From: Congeria kusceri
Taxonomy: Eukaryota > Mollusca > Bivalvia > Myida > Dreissenidae
Direction of reading: 5' to 3'
NCBI GenBank assembly: GCA_027627225.1
Contig: CM051030.1
Coordinates: 2,373,501 to 2,437,500, forward strand
DNA: 64,000 bases
Shown here: piece after piece, positions 34,466 through 45,486 of the stretch
How the letters are laid out: each line of letters starts with the position of its first letter
Numbering within the stretch: the stretch's first letter is position 1
Notes under the pieces: model-generated
Told to the model about the DNA's origin: nothing
Databases searched by the model: none
What the model saw: the letters and a program-made list of their open reading frames with translations, nothing else
Position numbers and translations under genes: made by a program

Positions 34466-35960
34466 AACCTTACGACAATTCTAAAGTACCTGGTTTAAAA
34501 TGAATTGTGCACATTTTGAGAACTATAAAGATATCTGCAACATTTGGTGTTGTATTTCCAGCTAGTGTAATTAAAACACATTTTCATTTCCAAACTGTAT
34601 TTCTGTCGCTGCCCTAGGCAATACAGTTTAACAGATAACATGCTACTTTGAGGATTGTGGGCACAATTCTAGATTCAGACACTAGGGGAGGTCGGTCTGT
34701 ATGTCTCAGAGATTGACAATTATTGAGGTTATGTTATGCAATTTTGATAATGGGCTCTAAAAAGTGTAGCACTTATTGTTTAAATAATTTACTATTTGTA
34801 AATGCTGTCAGTGATTGCGCATGGATTATATACACACATGTACATCCAATCGGAAATAATTTGGCTTTGCCTTCCCCAGTGTCTATCGTAGATGTGTCCA
34901 CAAAAATTTCATTCAAATCCAACTTAATACAGTTTTTATTCAGTCACCGCATTCGAATCTCACATGTTTAACTGTTAACCAACACAACAGCAACACAACG
35001 CTTGTGAATGTTATTTCATTAAATGTAGGACTGTTGATTAGCTCCGCGTGGATGCAATATTACCTGTATAACTTGAACGCAATCGGAGGACACAAACGCG
35101 GATACATGATTTTAAGTAAGAGGAGGCGGAGCTATTCAGTTACTTAAAAAGCTGTCAACAAATTGCTTATGGTCTCTCTTATATTGCATTATTTGCGATA
35201 TATACTGTGGAACAGTGCAATATCAATAGAAAGGAACAAATTTACGAAACTTACACTTAACGAGTTCGATTATTACAAATACATTGAACGACGAACAATT
35301 CTTTGGCAACGTTATACGTATGTTTTAAGATATTTTGAGGTTTAAAACGTATGTTGAACAATTTTAGAGGGTGCGTACGCCGCTTCCACCCCCTCTCAAA
35401 AATCCGCCTATGCTATAAGATACGTAACCTAGTTAACAATTGATTTTTTCTTCCCTTCCATCATCTAATCATTTGTCCATTGGACCGTTTCCTTCCCAGA
35501 AAATTGCTCGCAAATATCCGCTCATAGATTATTTTGCCAACAGACAGACAAGCAGATAAACCATTTACCAAAGGAACAAAAACATAATCTCCTTGGCAGA
35601 GGTACCCATTATATGTAGGCAACCAACAGGTGCAAAACAAACACACATTTGCTTTAATTTTGTTTTGCTTCTACAAAGGAATTATTGCACAATTCGTAGA
35701 CTTAAATGTCGTCTCCATCAATGTGTGCACATTAAAAAACAACCAAAAAACAACAAAACCCCCCACAACATTTAGTAAAATAGCAGGCTACAACCATGTT
35801 ATACAATATATCATATACGATTTCATACAATTCTAGTATATTATGTTGGGTTCAATGTAATCTTCTTGTTCCGAAGTCATAAATCCTATATTTCATTAAT
35901 AAAATATTTAATAATTTGTTAGCTGTATTTAAATATATCGCGACTTTTATTACATCCGTA
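34466..35960. other. Gene-free spacer
   Basis: No exon recognised. On the minus strand, AATAAA at 35,951-35,946 is 46 bases past the stop of the PAN gene and is its likely polyadenylation signal. Confidence 0.45.
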
Positions 35961-35996
35961 AAACATACATGCGCAGCAATGCGCACCCATATTTGA

Positions 35997-37397
35997 TTAT
36001 TCACAGTCTCTTTGGTAATGGTTGCCTTCCGGGTTGTGCTCCCATGCCTCATCGTCTACGTCACTCATTACGTCAGCAGACAAGTAACACTGCTCCCAGC
36101 GCGGGAAGTAGTCCAAGGATCTGCACACGAACGACCCTTCTTTGGAGCATCTTTCCAGGCACTCCTCCAGCGACGTGTATATAATGTGAGGTCATTGTAA
36201 CCCCGGATTATGTGCTCGGGTACAATTTGTCCTGACATACGCGTTGACGAGGACTGAAACTGACTCCGGTCTTACACTGACATTTCCCATCTCTGCACTC
36301 GCTTCCGCTGGTCGAACACTCCTCACCGTATTCCGAACATGGTGCTCCGATTCCACCTTGAAATATGGTTGCATCTCGGATTTTGACCTCAACTTTGCCG
36401 TCTTCTGAACAGCCAGAAGCTTTACGTTAAAATTGTCAATGGCCTTTGTAACATGGTTCGTAATATCCTTCACCACGGCGTCATTTTTCTTGACCTTTTC
36501 ATCCATGTCTGCTTTCACATCATCGACCATCACCTTCACCGGAGTATCGTTTACCTTTTCACGCTCAAAGAAGCGCTGAATTGCAAGCACCCTTCTCTCC
36601 AGGAGGTCTATCATTGCGTCAATCTCAGCATCCTTTTTATTGGCCTCAGCAGGGGCATCAACTCCCGATGAATGTGATTTCAGCTTTTCTACCAAGCTGA
36701 TGAGGCTGTCTGACATAAGGTAGTTGTCATTTTCCAACTGTTCTAAGTCACTCGTCAGTGCATTTATCCTCAGTCGTTCGGAGTTATGTCCCACAACGGC
36801 GTCAAAAACTGATCTATAGAACCATTAAACTGTGATACTATTCTTTTTGGTAATAGTAGTTTTGATCATGATGCAAACTGCAAATTTTTTCTAAATGTCC
36901 AACAATTTATTAAGACGACAAAGCGTTTTTCATAATCTTGCAGTAGTTAAAGCTTGACTTGTTATATGCTGGACAGGACTCGTTTTGTTTTGTTTTGTTT
37001 TTTTGTTTGTCTGTTTTTTTTTCTTCTTTTTGTTTTTTTTTTCCCCCCAATTTAGTTTGCCTTTCATGATTATTAATTTCTCGTACATTTTATTAGATTG
37101 CTTTTCTTTTTATTTGCTATTCATATATGTTTATTTTCATATTCGAGCGTACTTGTGACTCGTTCAAAATTACATACATCGCCCGAAACACGTAATTAAA
37201 TCACACAGGGAAAGACCACATATAATGTTGTTAGAACTTTAGGTCCTACCCTTTTTTCATATGAATGTATCGATAAATAATTTATGTATGTATAAATGTC
37301 ATTTGTACTTATACTTCAATATGAAAATAAAATATGTTTAAAGTAAAGTAAAAACTGACGCAAAAATGAATGCAACCAAGAAACGTTCTCGAGCCAT
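35997..37397 (-). CDS. Secreted coiled-coil/PAN-domain protein with one in-frame TGA
   Basis: Two exons on the minus strand: exon 1 37,397-37,360, exon 2 36,813-35,997 (donor GC|GTCAGT, acceptor TTCTATAG|ATC, phase 2, 546-bp intron). Together they give 284 codons ending at TAA 35,999-35,997. Residues 1 to about 21 (MARERFLVAFIFASVFDAVVG) minus none are a clear signal peptide formed only after splicing. Residues about 25-170 are charged and helix-rich (EKLKSHSSG, ERRVLAIQRFFERE, DDVKADMDEKVKK), probably coiled coil. The C terminus is PAN/Apple-like: TSLEECLERCSKE, SFVCRSLDYF, WEQCYLS and a final Cys, six cysteines in the expected order; PAN domains bind protein or carbohydrate outside the cell. 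Codon 220 is TGA (36,194-36,192), inside the domain, with frame intact on both sides. It may be a nonsense allele, recent pseudogene or sequence error. No intron plausibly removes it. No symbol assigned. Confidence 0.65.
36960..37060 (+). repeat. T-rich low-complexity tract
   Basis: GTTTTGTTTTGTTTTTTTGT-type and polyT sequence inside the intron of the PAN gene. On the minus strand it is A-rich. Confidence 0.8.
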
Positions 37398-37439
37398 TTT
37401 GTTCTGTTTGATATTTGTACGTCTAAACGTCGCAAATGT

Positions 37440-38400
37440 CGCTAGAATGTGACTGGTACGAAGTGGTTACAAGTGGGTCCTTCAGACTGAATAAGAAGTG
37501 CTTCAGTAGAAGTTGGGAAAACTGAAAATCATCTCACAACATCGAACGGATTGGGATTTATGAACAACTGGGCTATGCAACCTACATATAACTGGAATTG
37601 CTTGCTAGCACTTCTTTTGACAAAGTAAATGGAATCACAATATTTAGTATTAACTATTATTCATTCAGTTGACAAATGCTTTGGTTGAAAATACGCCCAG
37701 CTTGCAGTTATACTGGTTTGAGACAGTATTTAAAGGGATTGTGTCTACAAAATTGCCACAACGGGGGCAATACAAGAATCAATTCTAAAATGAAGATATC
37801 AATATTGGCATTTAATTAAGTTACACATGTAATAATGTATTGTTAATAGGAAAATGATATCTGATTTCACAATATACGTTGGGTCGAGTGCCATTGACGC
37901 TTTTCTTGGTTACATTTTGACCTTAGGCTTTTTATTTATTTATATATTTTATAACCGCTGTTTGAAAACCTATTCTTACATTGCAGAGTATCGAGGTAAG
38001 AGCGGTTGTTAATTGTTCTTATGACTCGTTCGTCACGAGTTCTATGTCTACTTGTGGTTTTCATTTTCCCAAACACTTTTGTTCACGGGTTTATAGCGAA
38101 TATCTCATTATTTAGTGAATGGACAAAATCAATGAAACAATAAATAAAACGTTTAGAACACATGACAATACGTACGTGACTGTATTGTTGACGTAACATA
38201 CCGTCACTACCGGAATTCGTTTAAACTGAAATTCGATATAACAACATTTTTAGCGGCAACGGATCGTGGCGTTGTAACGCGAGCTGACTGTGTTGAATTG
38301 ACACACATGTATAGTATAGATTTTAATTACAACATTCCATTTGTATTGTTAGAGTACATCACATTTTCGTGGACAGAGTCCCTTTTATGCCTTGAAAAAT
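37440..38400. other. 5' flank of PAN gene, no other gene
   Basis: No exon or repeat partner recognised. It separates the divergent start of the minus-strand PAN gene from the 178-bp satellite. Confidence 0.4.
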
Positions 38401-38402
38401 AA

Positions 38403-40532
38403 TGTTTCCGGTTTGGTAAAGATCCACTCGTCAACTTCCTTTCTTCTTGTTATTTTTTTACTTTGAGCATTTCAACAGTTGGCTTTCTGTACATCGAAAT
38501 AAACAGATGAAGGTTTCAAAAATAAACGATGTTGTTACTCAGCTGCATCAGCAGGAGAGAAATCTTATTAACAGAATGTTTCCGGTTTGGTTAAGATCGA
38601 CTTGTCAAACTCCTTTCTTCTTGTTATTTTGTGACTTTGACTGAGCATTTCAACAGTTGGCTTTCTGTACATCGAAATAAACAGATGAACTATTCAAAAA
38701 TAAACGATGTTGTTACTCAGCTGCATCAGCAAGAGAGAAATCTTATTAACAGAATGTTTCCGGTTTGGTTAAGATCCACTTGTCAAACTCCTGTCTTCTT
38801 GTTATTTTGTGACTTTGACTGAGCATTTCAACAGTTGGCTTTCTGTACATCGAAATAAACAGATGAACGATTCAAAAATAAACGATGTTGTTACTCAGCT
38901 GCATCAGCAAGAGAGAAATCTTATTAACAGAATGTTTCCGGTTTGGTTAAGATCCACTTGTCAAACTCCTTTCTTCTTGTTATTTTGTGACTTTGACTGA
39001 GCATTTCAACAGTTGGCTTTCTGTACATCGAAATAAACAGATGAACGATTAAAAAACAAACGATGTTGTTACTCAGCTGCATCAGCAGGAGAGAAATCTT
39101 ATTAACAGAATGTTTCCGGTTTGGTTAAGATCCACTTGTCAAACTCCTTTCTTCTTGTTATTTTGTGACTTTGACTGTGCATTTAAACAGTTGGCTTTCT
39201 GTACATCGAAATAAACAGATGAACGATTCAAAAATAAACGATGTTGTTACTCAGCTGCATCAGCAGGAGAGAAATCGTATTAACAGAATGTTTCCGGTTT
39301 GGTTAAGATCCACTTGTCAAACTCCTTTCTTCTTGTTATTTTGTGACTTTGACTGAGCATTTCAACAGTTGGCTTTCTGTACATCGAAATAAACAGATGA
39401 ACGATTCAAAATAAACGATGTTGTTACTCAGCTGCTTCAGCAGGAGAGAAATCTTATTAACATAATGTTTCCGGTTTGGTTAAGATCCACTTGTCAAACT
39501 CCTTTCTTCTTGTTATTTGTGACTTTGACTGAGCATTTCAACAGTTGGCTTTCTGTACATCGAAATAAACAGATGAACGATTCAAAAATAAACGATGTTG
39601 TTACTCAGCTGCATCAGCAGGAGAGAAATCCTATTAACAGAATGTTTCCGGTTTGGTTAAGATCCACTTGTCAAACTCCTTTCTTCTTGTTATTTTGTGA
39701 CTTTGACTGAGCATTTCAACAGTTGGCTTTCTGTACATCGAAATAAACAGATGAACGATTCAAAAATAAACGATGTTGTTACTCAGCTGAATCAGCAAGA
39801 GAGAAATCTTATTAACAGAATGTTTCCGGTTTGGTTAAGATCCACTTGTCAAACTCCTTTCTTCTTGTTATTTTGTGACTTTGACTGAGCATTTCAACAG
39901 TTGGCTTTCTGTACATCGAAATAAACAGATGAACGATTCAAAAATAAACGATGTTGTTCCTCAGCTGCAGCAGCAAGAGAGAAATCTTATTAACAGAATG
40001 TTTCCGGTTTGGTTAAGATCCACTTGTCAAACTCCTTTCTTCTTGTTATTATGTGACTTTGACTGATCATTTCAACAGTTGGCTTTCTGTACATCGAAAT
40101 AAACAGATGAACGATTCAAAAATAAACGATGTTGTTACTCAGCTGAATCAGCAAGAGAGAAATCTTATTAACAGAATGTTTCCGGTTTGGTTAAGATCCA
40201 CTTGTCAAACTCCTTTCTTCTTGTTATTTTGTGACTTTGACTGAGCATTTCAACAGTTGGCTTTCTGTACATCGAAATAAACAGATGAACGATTCAAAAA
40301 TAAACGATGTTGTTCCTCAGCTGCAGCAGCAAGAGAGAAATCTTATTAACAGAATGTTTCCGGTTTGGTTAAGATCCACTTGTCAAACTCCTTTCTTCTT
40401 GTTATTATGTGACTTTGACTGATCATTTCAACAGTTGGCTTTCTGTACATCGAAATAAACAGATGAACGATTCAAAAATAAACGATGTTGTTACTCAGCT
40501 GCATCAGCAAGAGAGAAGTCTTATTAACAGCA
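38403..40532 (+). repeat. 178-bp satellite, about 12 copies
   Basis: Unit contains GAGCATTTCAACAGTTGGCT, TTCTGTACATCGAAATAAAC, AAACGATGTTGTTACTCAGC, GAGAGAAATCTTATTAACAG, AATGTTTCCGGTTTGGTTAA and ATCCACTTGTCAAACTCC. GAGCATTTC recurs near 38,463, 38,641, 38,819, 38,997, 39,175, 39,353, 39,530, 39,708, 39,886, 40,064, 40,242 and 40,420. The last four full units form a duplicated 356-bp dimer (39,697-40,052 and 40,053-40,408): GAATCAG and CAGCAGCAG variants alternate. 178 is not a multiple of 3, so the repeated 63-residue frame restarts in each copy, without ATG, and is not a gene. Confidence 0.97.
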
Positions 40533-40850
40533 CGCGGTTCCTTATCTAAGGCAAGTGACTAATTGCAAATGCATCTCAGCACAATACAGAAAAACAAGTA
40601 ACGAACACAAAACACAAATATGAATAAAATTGGGGTCACAGCCTTGGAACAGTCAATGCAAAGCTTTGGGGGTTTAAACCAGTTTACGGGCGACCGAACC
40701 TCACACTTGGCGCAGATTTTATTGCATAATGTGTAAATGCAAATAAACATTTAACCTCATAGCATTGCAGTTCAAGTTAGTCACAGAGAATACTGGATTA
40801 TATTGAATTACAATTTAATTACACAATTGTTGGACGTTATATATCAAATG
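40533..40850. other. No gene seen
   Basis: The array ends at CTTATTAACAGCACGCGGTT; a similar end (TATTAACAGCACAAGGTT) recurs at 62,690. The 63-residue minus frame here has no recognisable domain. Confidence 0.4.
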
Positions 40851-40851
40851 T

Positions 40852-41165
40852 CGGAGGCACGAGCAAATAAAATAGAAGTCGGAGGTACAAGCAAATGAAA
40901 AATAGCAGTCGGAGGCACGAGCAAATGAAATAGCAGTCGAAGACACGAGCAAAAGAAATAGCAGTCGGAGGCACGGGCAAATGAAATAGCAGTCGGAGTC
41001 ACGGGCAAATAAAATAGCAGTCGGAGCCACGAGCAAATGAAATAGCAGTCGGAGGCACAAACAGACCAAATGAAATAGCAGTCGGAGGCACGAGCAAATG
41101 AAATAGCAGTCGAAGGCACGAGCAAATGAAATAGCATTCAGAGGCATGAGCAACTGAAATAGCAG
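40852..41165 (+). repeat. 28-bp tandem repeat, about 11 copies
   Basis: Unit GAAATAGCAGTCGGAGGCAC then GAGCAAAT with scattered changes. Because 28 is not divisible by 3, long open frames of leucine/alanine/isoleucine peptides appear on the minus strand in two frames; they are artefacts. Confidence 0.95.
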
Positions 41166-41286
41166 GAGCACTGCCTGCTGATGCTACCGTTCATCTGATT
41201 AACATCAAGACTCGCAAAATGTACAATACACACACTATCAACATGACATACAATATATAACTGACAAAATAACACTTGCTTTACAT

Positions 41287-42065
41287 ATCAAAGTTATTGA
41301 TCGTCAGCATGCAGTAGCAGCAACAACACAATCATCACCAGCATTCTCACTGTCGTTGTAAGTTTAATTTAAATAGTTAAAATTGTGAAATTAACATTTA
41401 GAAACTATATATTGTGATTGCAACAACAGCAACAAAATGTCCCACATAACATCGACGTCGCGCAAAATATTAATTTAAGGTAGGGAAAGATCTAGGATCG
41501 AAAAAGGTCAAGTGTTCTGCTAAAAAGGACCAGGGGTGGGGGAAACCGGACCAGTTCTTTGACATTTTCCAATAACTTGCTCAATCCAGGGTTTTATTGA
41601 GTCTAATGCTTCTGATTAAGCTTTTTAAGCTAAGTCTATTTATTTGTACTTAAGTGTTTGCAAAAATATGTTGAATTTCAGAAGATATTCAACATTTTTG
41701 TTTTGACCAGCCCAGTGGGGCAGCAGGGGGGAACCAAAAAGGAGCAGGGTGCAGTACCCTGCTTTACTTCTCTAGATCTTTACCTATTGAAGGGATATGT
41801 TGCTTTGTAAGATAACAAAACACAAACCCGCCATACAAATCAAAGGGATACAATTCAAACAAACAAACAATGATAACCTCCCTCGTGATCTACTATGACT
41901 TCATCCTCCTAACAAAGAACATAGGGTTGTAACCTAGAAGAGCAACTATGCCTAGTATTTTTTATAGTTAAATGGGGGTCATTGTGTAGTGGCTTTTAAA
42001 CATAATTTATAAAAAATAGTACATGCTTGTTGCTGGGGCTGTAAGATGGGCACTATAAGTCAGCA
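41287..42065 (+). repeat. Segmental duplication, copy 1
   Basis: Shares with 52,020-52,950, in the same order: TTATTGATCGTC.GCAT, CCACATA.C.TC.ACGTCGCGC, GACTTCATCCTCCTAACAAA, AATAGGGTTGTAAC, ATGCCTAGTATTT, TAGTTAAATGGGGGT and AAGATGGGCACTA.AAGTCA. This copy carries an extra 302-bp MITE (41,483-41,784). Confidence 0.8.
41483..41784 (+). mobile_element. MITE with GGGAAAGATCTAG termini (copy 2)
   Basis: Flanked by TA at 41,481-41,482 and 41,785-41,786. Ends are GGGAAAGATCTAGG and, reversed, GGTAAAGATCTAGA. The interior TTGACCAGCCCAGTGGGGCA matches the reverse of the 7.0-kb copy. It is absent from the duplicated segment at 52.36 kb. Confidence 0.8.
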
Positions 42066-42072
42066 AATAAAC

Positions 42073-42110
42073 AAGAGCTGTCAGAGGACAGCGCGCTCGA
42101 CTATTATATG
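42073..42110 (+). repeat. Element B/A terminal fragment
   Basis: AAGAGCTGTCAGAGGACAGC then GCGCTCGACTATT, the hairpin-bearing end seen at 50,309, with no tandem core following. A truncated or solo end. Confidence 0.8.
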
Positions 42111-43126
42111 CTATAGAGACATGATATGATACTTCCAAATTACCAAGTCTTAGTAATATTACATGAACATAAGTATCATACACCATGACCCCATAGGAAA
42201 TAAGCTTTCGGGCTTTCATGGGTCACCTATGTTACTACACACGTTCACTAACTGAAACCTCACAGTGAATCAAGTCAAACAAACATTACTTTAAATCGCT
42301 TCTAAATAGCAGTTTCGGTAGTCTATTCAACAATATCTGAGTAAATAATGAATTTCAAGTGGTATGTATTTGCATTTAAAATAAGTAATTTTTGCACTTT
42401 AAGTGCTTATTATAGTTTGATCAACTACATTAATGATAAATTTTGTTCTGTATCTCATATCTGTTATGTGTTGTTATGTGAATAAATATATCCTACCTTG
42501 ATAAAGGTAGAAAAATCAAATACATTCTACTTGAAATTGAGCACACATCTATAAATTGTATAGTCTATAATTTTATGAATAACAAGAGTTATGCTAAGTA
42601 TTAAAATAACATGATATACTGCTTCAAATTATTAAAATGTAATGTGAATTATATCTGTTTTCTTTCTTTAATACAAGAACCAAATTAATTTTATTTGTTT
42701 TGCTTGCAGCAAGCACTGTTGGGTATGACATACTTTAAAGTTAACTTAACTTTGGGATTTAACTATTCAGACACCATACATGTTATTTAAATGCGCTTTT
42801 AGGAGATAACACTTGTTTGTTTGTACAATCTATTAATCAAATGCGCCTTAACGCAGAGGAGATAGATGTGAATTATTGTTGAACCTTTAAGGAACCGAAA
42901 CACATCGCATGCCAGTTTCAACTGAAGGCCAAAAACCCACCAATGATAAAGAAAACAGAGGTAACCACAATACAGCCCAAAGGTAGGACATTCATTTATG
43001 TTTATAAACAGGCACACAACTTTAACATATACCATAAAATATAAGGTATTATAAGTTTTTATTAAATCTTGAAATTTATGATGACAGTGCTACTAATTTT
43101 CTATTTGACCTCTTTAGCGTCTTCAG
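42111..43126. other. No clear exon seen
   Basis: This is where extracellular exons of the receptor remnant would be expected, but I found no convincing frame with splice signals. They may be further upstream or lost. Confidence 0.4.
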
Positions 43127-44524
43127 CTATAGAAGCAGGCATCGGTGTGTCTGTGGGAGTTTTGGTTATATAGTAGGAGTAGCTGTTGTCATAATTGTGC
43201 TTAGGAGACGGTATGTATGCGTGTTACATGTCTAAAGATACACTCGTAAAAGTTGGTTTTATTGAGATACATATTACAATGTGTCAATGATTTTACAGTA
43301 AATAAACACATTTCCATTTGACGTCAAATAATAACAAACACTGACTTTCAATATAGAATTAATCAATCAACGACTGTTCTTTTGTATATATTTTATATAA
43401 TTTAATATTAAACTGTTTTTCATGGAAGGTAAATAGCCATGATTTGTAGTTAATCTATTACTTTAAACTGTTCTCACAATAACGATGTAATTTCTAACCC
43501 TCTGTAGGTATTAAATCAATGTATTTTCATAAGGCAGTGTGTGAAATGTTGCATCAAAATGTGAGTTGTTGAAACGCATATCAATTAAATATACATTAGA
43601 ACGACACTGTTATGAACGGAACATTTCTTCACATCCTAATAAAAACAGAAACACATTTAACCTTTTTTTTTCCAGAAGCAATATAATGTAGATTTTTTTA
43701 AACATAAATGTAGTTTATCGTGGACAGACTGTGTGTTTAAGTAACGTGTGTTTATTATATGTTCTCATAACATACTTCAGAGGAATAATTCCTTTTTGCA
43801 TGAACAAGACTAGTTGCAAAAAGGATGACGTTAACCCCGACGGAACGTCGTCTAATGAAGCAAGAGTCGACAACTCTGTAGCCAACCACAATTACTTTGT
43901 ACTGAAGAAATGCACCATCTCAGAGTACGAGCCTTTGGATCATTACAACACACCAGGCGATCCAAATGAAGTGATTGTGGAAGAGGACAATTACAATTCT
44001 ATCACTGATACAGAGGAGCCACGTGGACACGTTCAAGGCGACAACAGTGATTAGGATTACACAACTAATGAGGCAACACAATCTCCTGCCAATCCTGACA
44101 ATGTGTATAATAAACTGAAGCTTGACCGGCACGGGGACTACGACCATGTACATGGACAGGGGACAGAGTCGAGAGATGCTCAGGGAAACGGTGACTACGA
44201 CCATGTCAAAGGACAGGGTCATAAACATAACATCACAATAAGCAACGACTATAACACAACTGCAGCATTGGCTTCGAAGGTGAAAGTTGCTCACGGAAAC
44301 GGGGACTACGACCATGTCAAAGGACAGGGGAAGACTCATTACACCACAGCAATCAATGACTATGACACGGCTGCAGCTACATTAGCTGCACACGCAAAAG
44401 TAATTACAATCACATTCCAACCAGCAAAGTTCATGCAAGAGTAAATGTTATGTTTCGCTCAGTGGGTATGACGTTATCAATGCGAAAAAGCTGACAATTA
44501 CTCCTGGTGACTCTATCGGCTATG
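43127..44524 (+). pseudogene. Receptor transmembrane segment and tyrosine-motif tail, disabled
   Basis: Exon 43,127-43,210 (acceptor CTTCAG, donor GTATGT) encodes AIEAGIGVSVGVLVI then, one base out of frame, VGVAVVIIVLRR: a transmembrane helix with a stop-transfer. It joins in phase 2 to the exon from 43,781 (acceptor TACTTCAG), which continues RGIIPFCMNKTSCKK into a hydrophilic tail. The tail is rich in Yxx-hydrophobic motifs: YEPL, YNSI, YNKL, YDHV three times in GDYDHV.GQG repeats, then out of frame YNHI, YDVI and YERV before TGA at about 44,546. Such motifs resemble ITIM/SH2-binding sites, implying phosphotyrosine signalling. Disablements: frameshift in the helix, TAG at 44,052-44,054, and frameshifts near 44,400 and 44,460. 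Spliced alternatives could avoid some. Ligand-binding exons were not found. Confidence 0.6.
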
Positions 44525-44559
44525 AACGCGTAACTACAGAATGTTGACGTTAAGTGGAC

Positions 44560-45145
44560 ACATTCTCACACGTATTGTTTAAACACGTATAAACCTGTAT
44601 TCAGATAAATTATTGGTGTATTTATGTATGCAAATGTATATTTATAATATATAAAATGTCATTATCAATTACCTTGATATTCAACTTTATCAAAACGCCG
44701 AAACATATGGTTTCAGATTTTTGAGCGATTACACTGATAAGGTTGACATAACTAGAACCCTTTTCTTCATAGTTATTTCACCAAAATGAAAGTGTATAAG
44801 ATGTGCCGCACATAGCCACACAAAAGCTTAAATTGTCAAATTTTAAATGAAAATTTAAACCAGATATAATAGCCTGGAAAACTTGCCAACGTTTATGTTA
44901 AAAGCTATTATATACCGTACGCCAGGAAACATCTAGGTTGCTGATCATCGTGGTAACCCGGATTAAACCCGAATATTTACCGTGATCTTTCGGCGAGCTC
45001 CGTTTTTTTTCGATTAAATTGCATTATTTTATATTTTTGCATTAAAATGCATTACACTCTTAATGTTTGTCTTAACTTGCAACGCATTGCATGTGCCTTT
45101 ACATTTTGCGATACAGATGTGCACGTCTAGTCATATTTGAGTACA
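44560..45145. other. No gene seen
   Basis: AT-rich flank between the receptor tail and the mariner element. Confidence 0.45.
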
Positions 45146-45486
45146 TACGAGGCGTGTCCGAAAAATACGCGTAATAAATAAATATTTTTAAAACGGGTTT
45201 ATAACGGAAACATATATTCTTACTGTGATATAGAGTAACTTAAACTTAATTGTTTCTGGAAAAATCAAAACAACGGCGCTTTTATTAGACATTTCTAACG
45301 TTTGCTGAAACCGAATCCGAATCCGACTTCAAGGTAATTTTAGGGACATTATCAAAACAAATATGTTAAACAAACAATAACAGCATGGGCGTAGCGATAT
45401 AGTGTAATACGGGGTAGAAAAAAACAATAAATATCAGTGTTTTATATATTTATTTCCATATGTTTGCGTTTGCAAACGAGTGCCGC

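Noticed and set aside
36192..36194. TGA read as selenocysteine
   Set aside because: No SECIS-like structure was recognised after the stop, and PAN domains have no known selenocysteine at this place.
35969..36200. Plus-strand frames of 60-70 residues
   Set aside because: They are shadows of the PAN-domain coding strand, which has the cysteine pattern on the minus strand.
37372..37458. Plus-strand signal-peptide-like frame (MNATKKRSRAILFCLIFV)
   Set aside because: It is only 28 codons, lies opposite the exon 1 of the PAN gene, and no downstream exon was found.
38447..40422. Family of 63-residue proteins repeated ten times
   Set aside because: The frame restarts every 178 bp because the unit is not divisible by 3, lacks an ATG at its start (GTG), and conservation equals that of the whole DNA unit.
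40815..41171. 118- and 97-residue minus-strand frames
   Set aside because: They are read through a 28-bp tandem repeat and rotate through three peptide versions.
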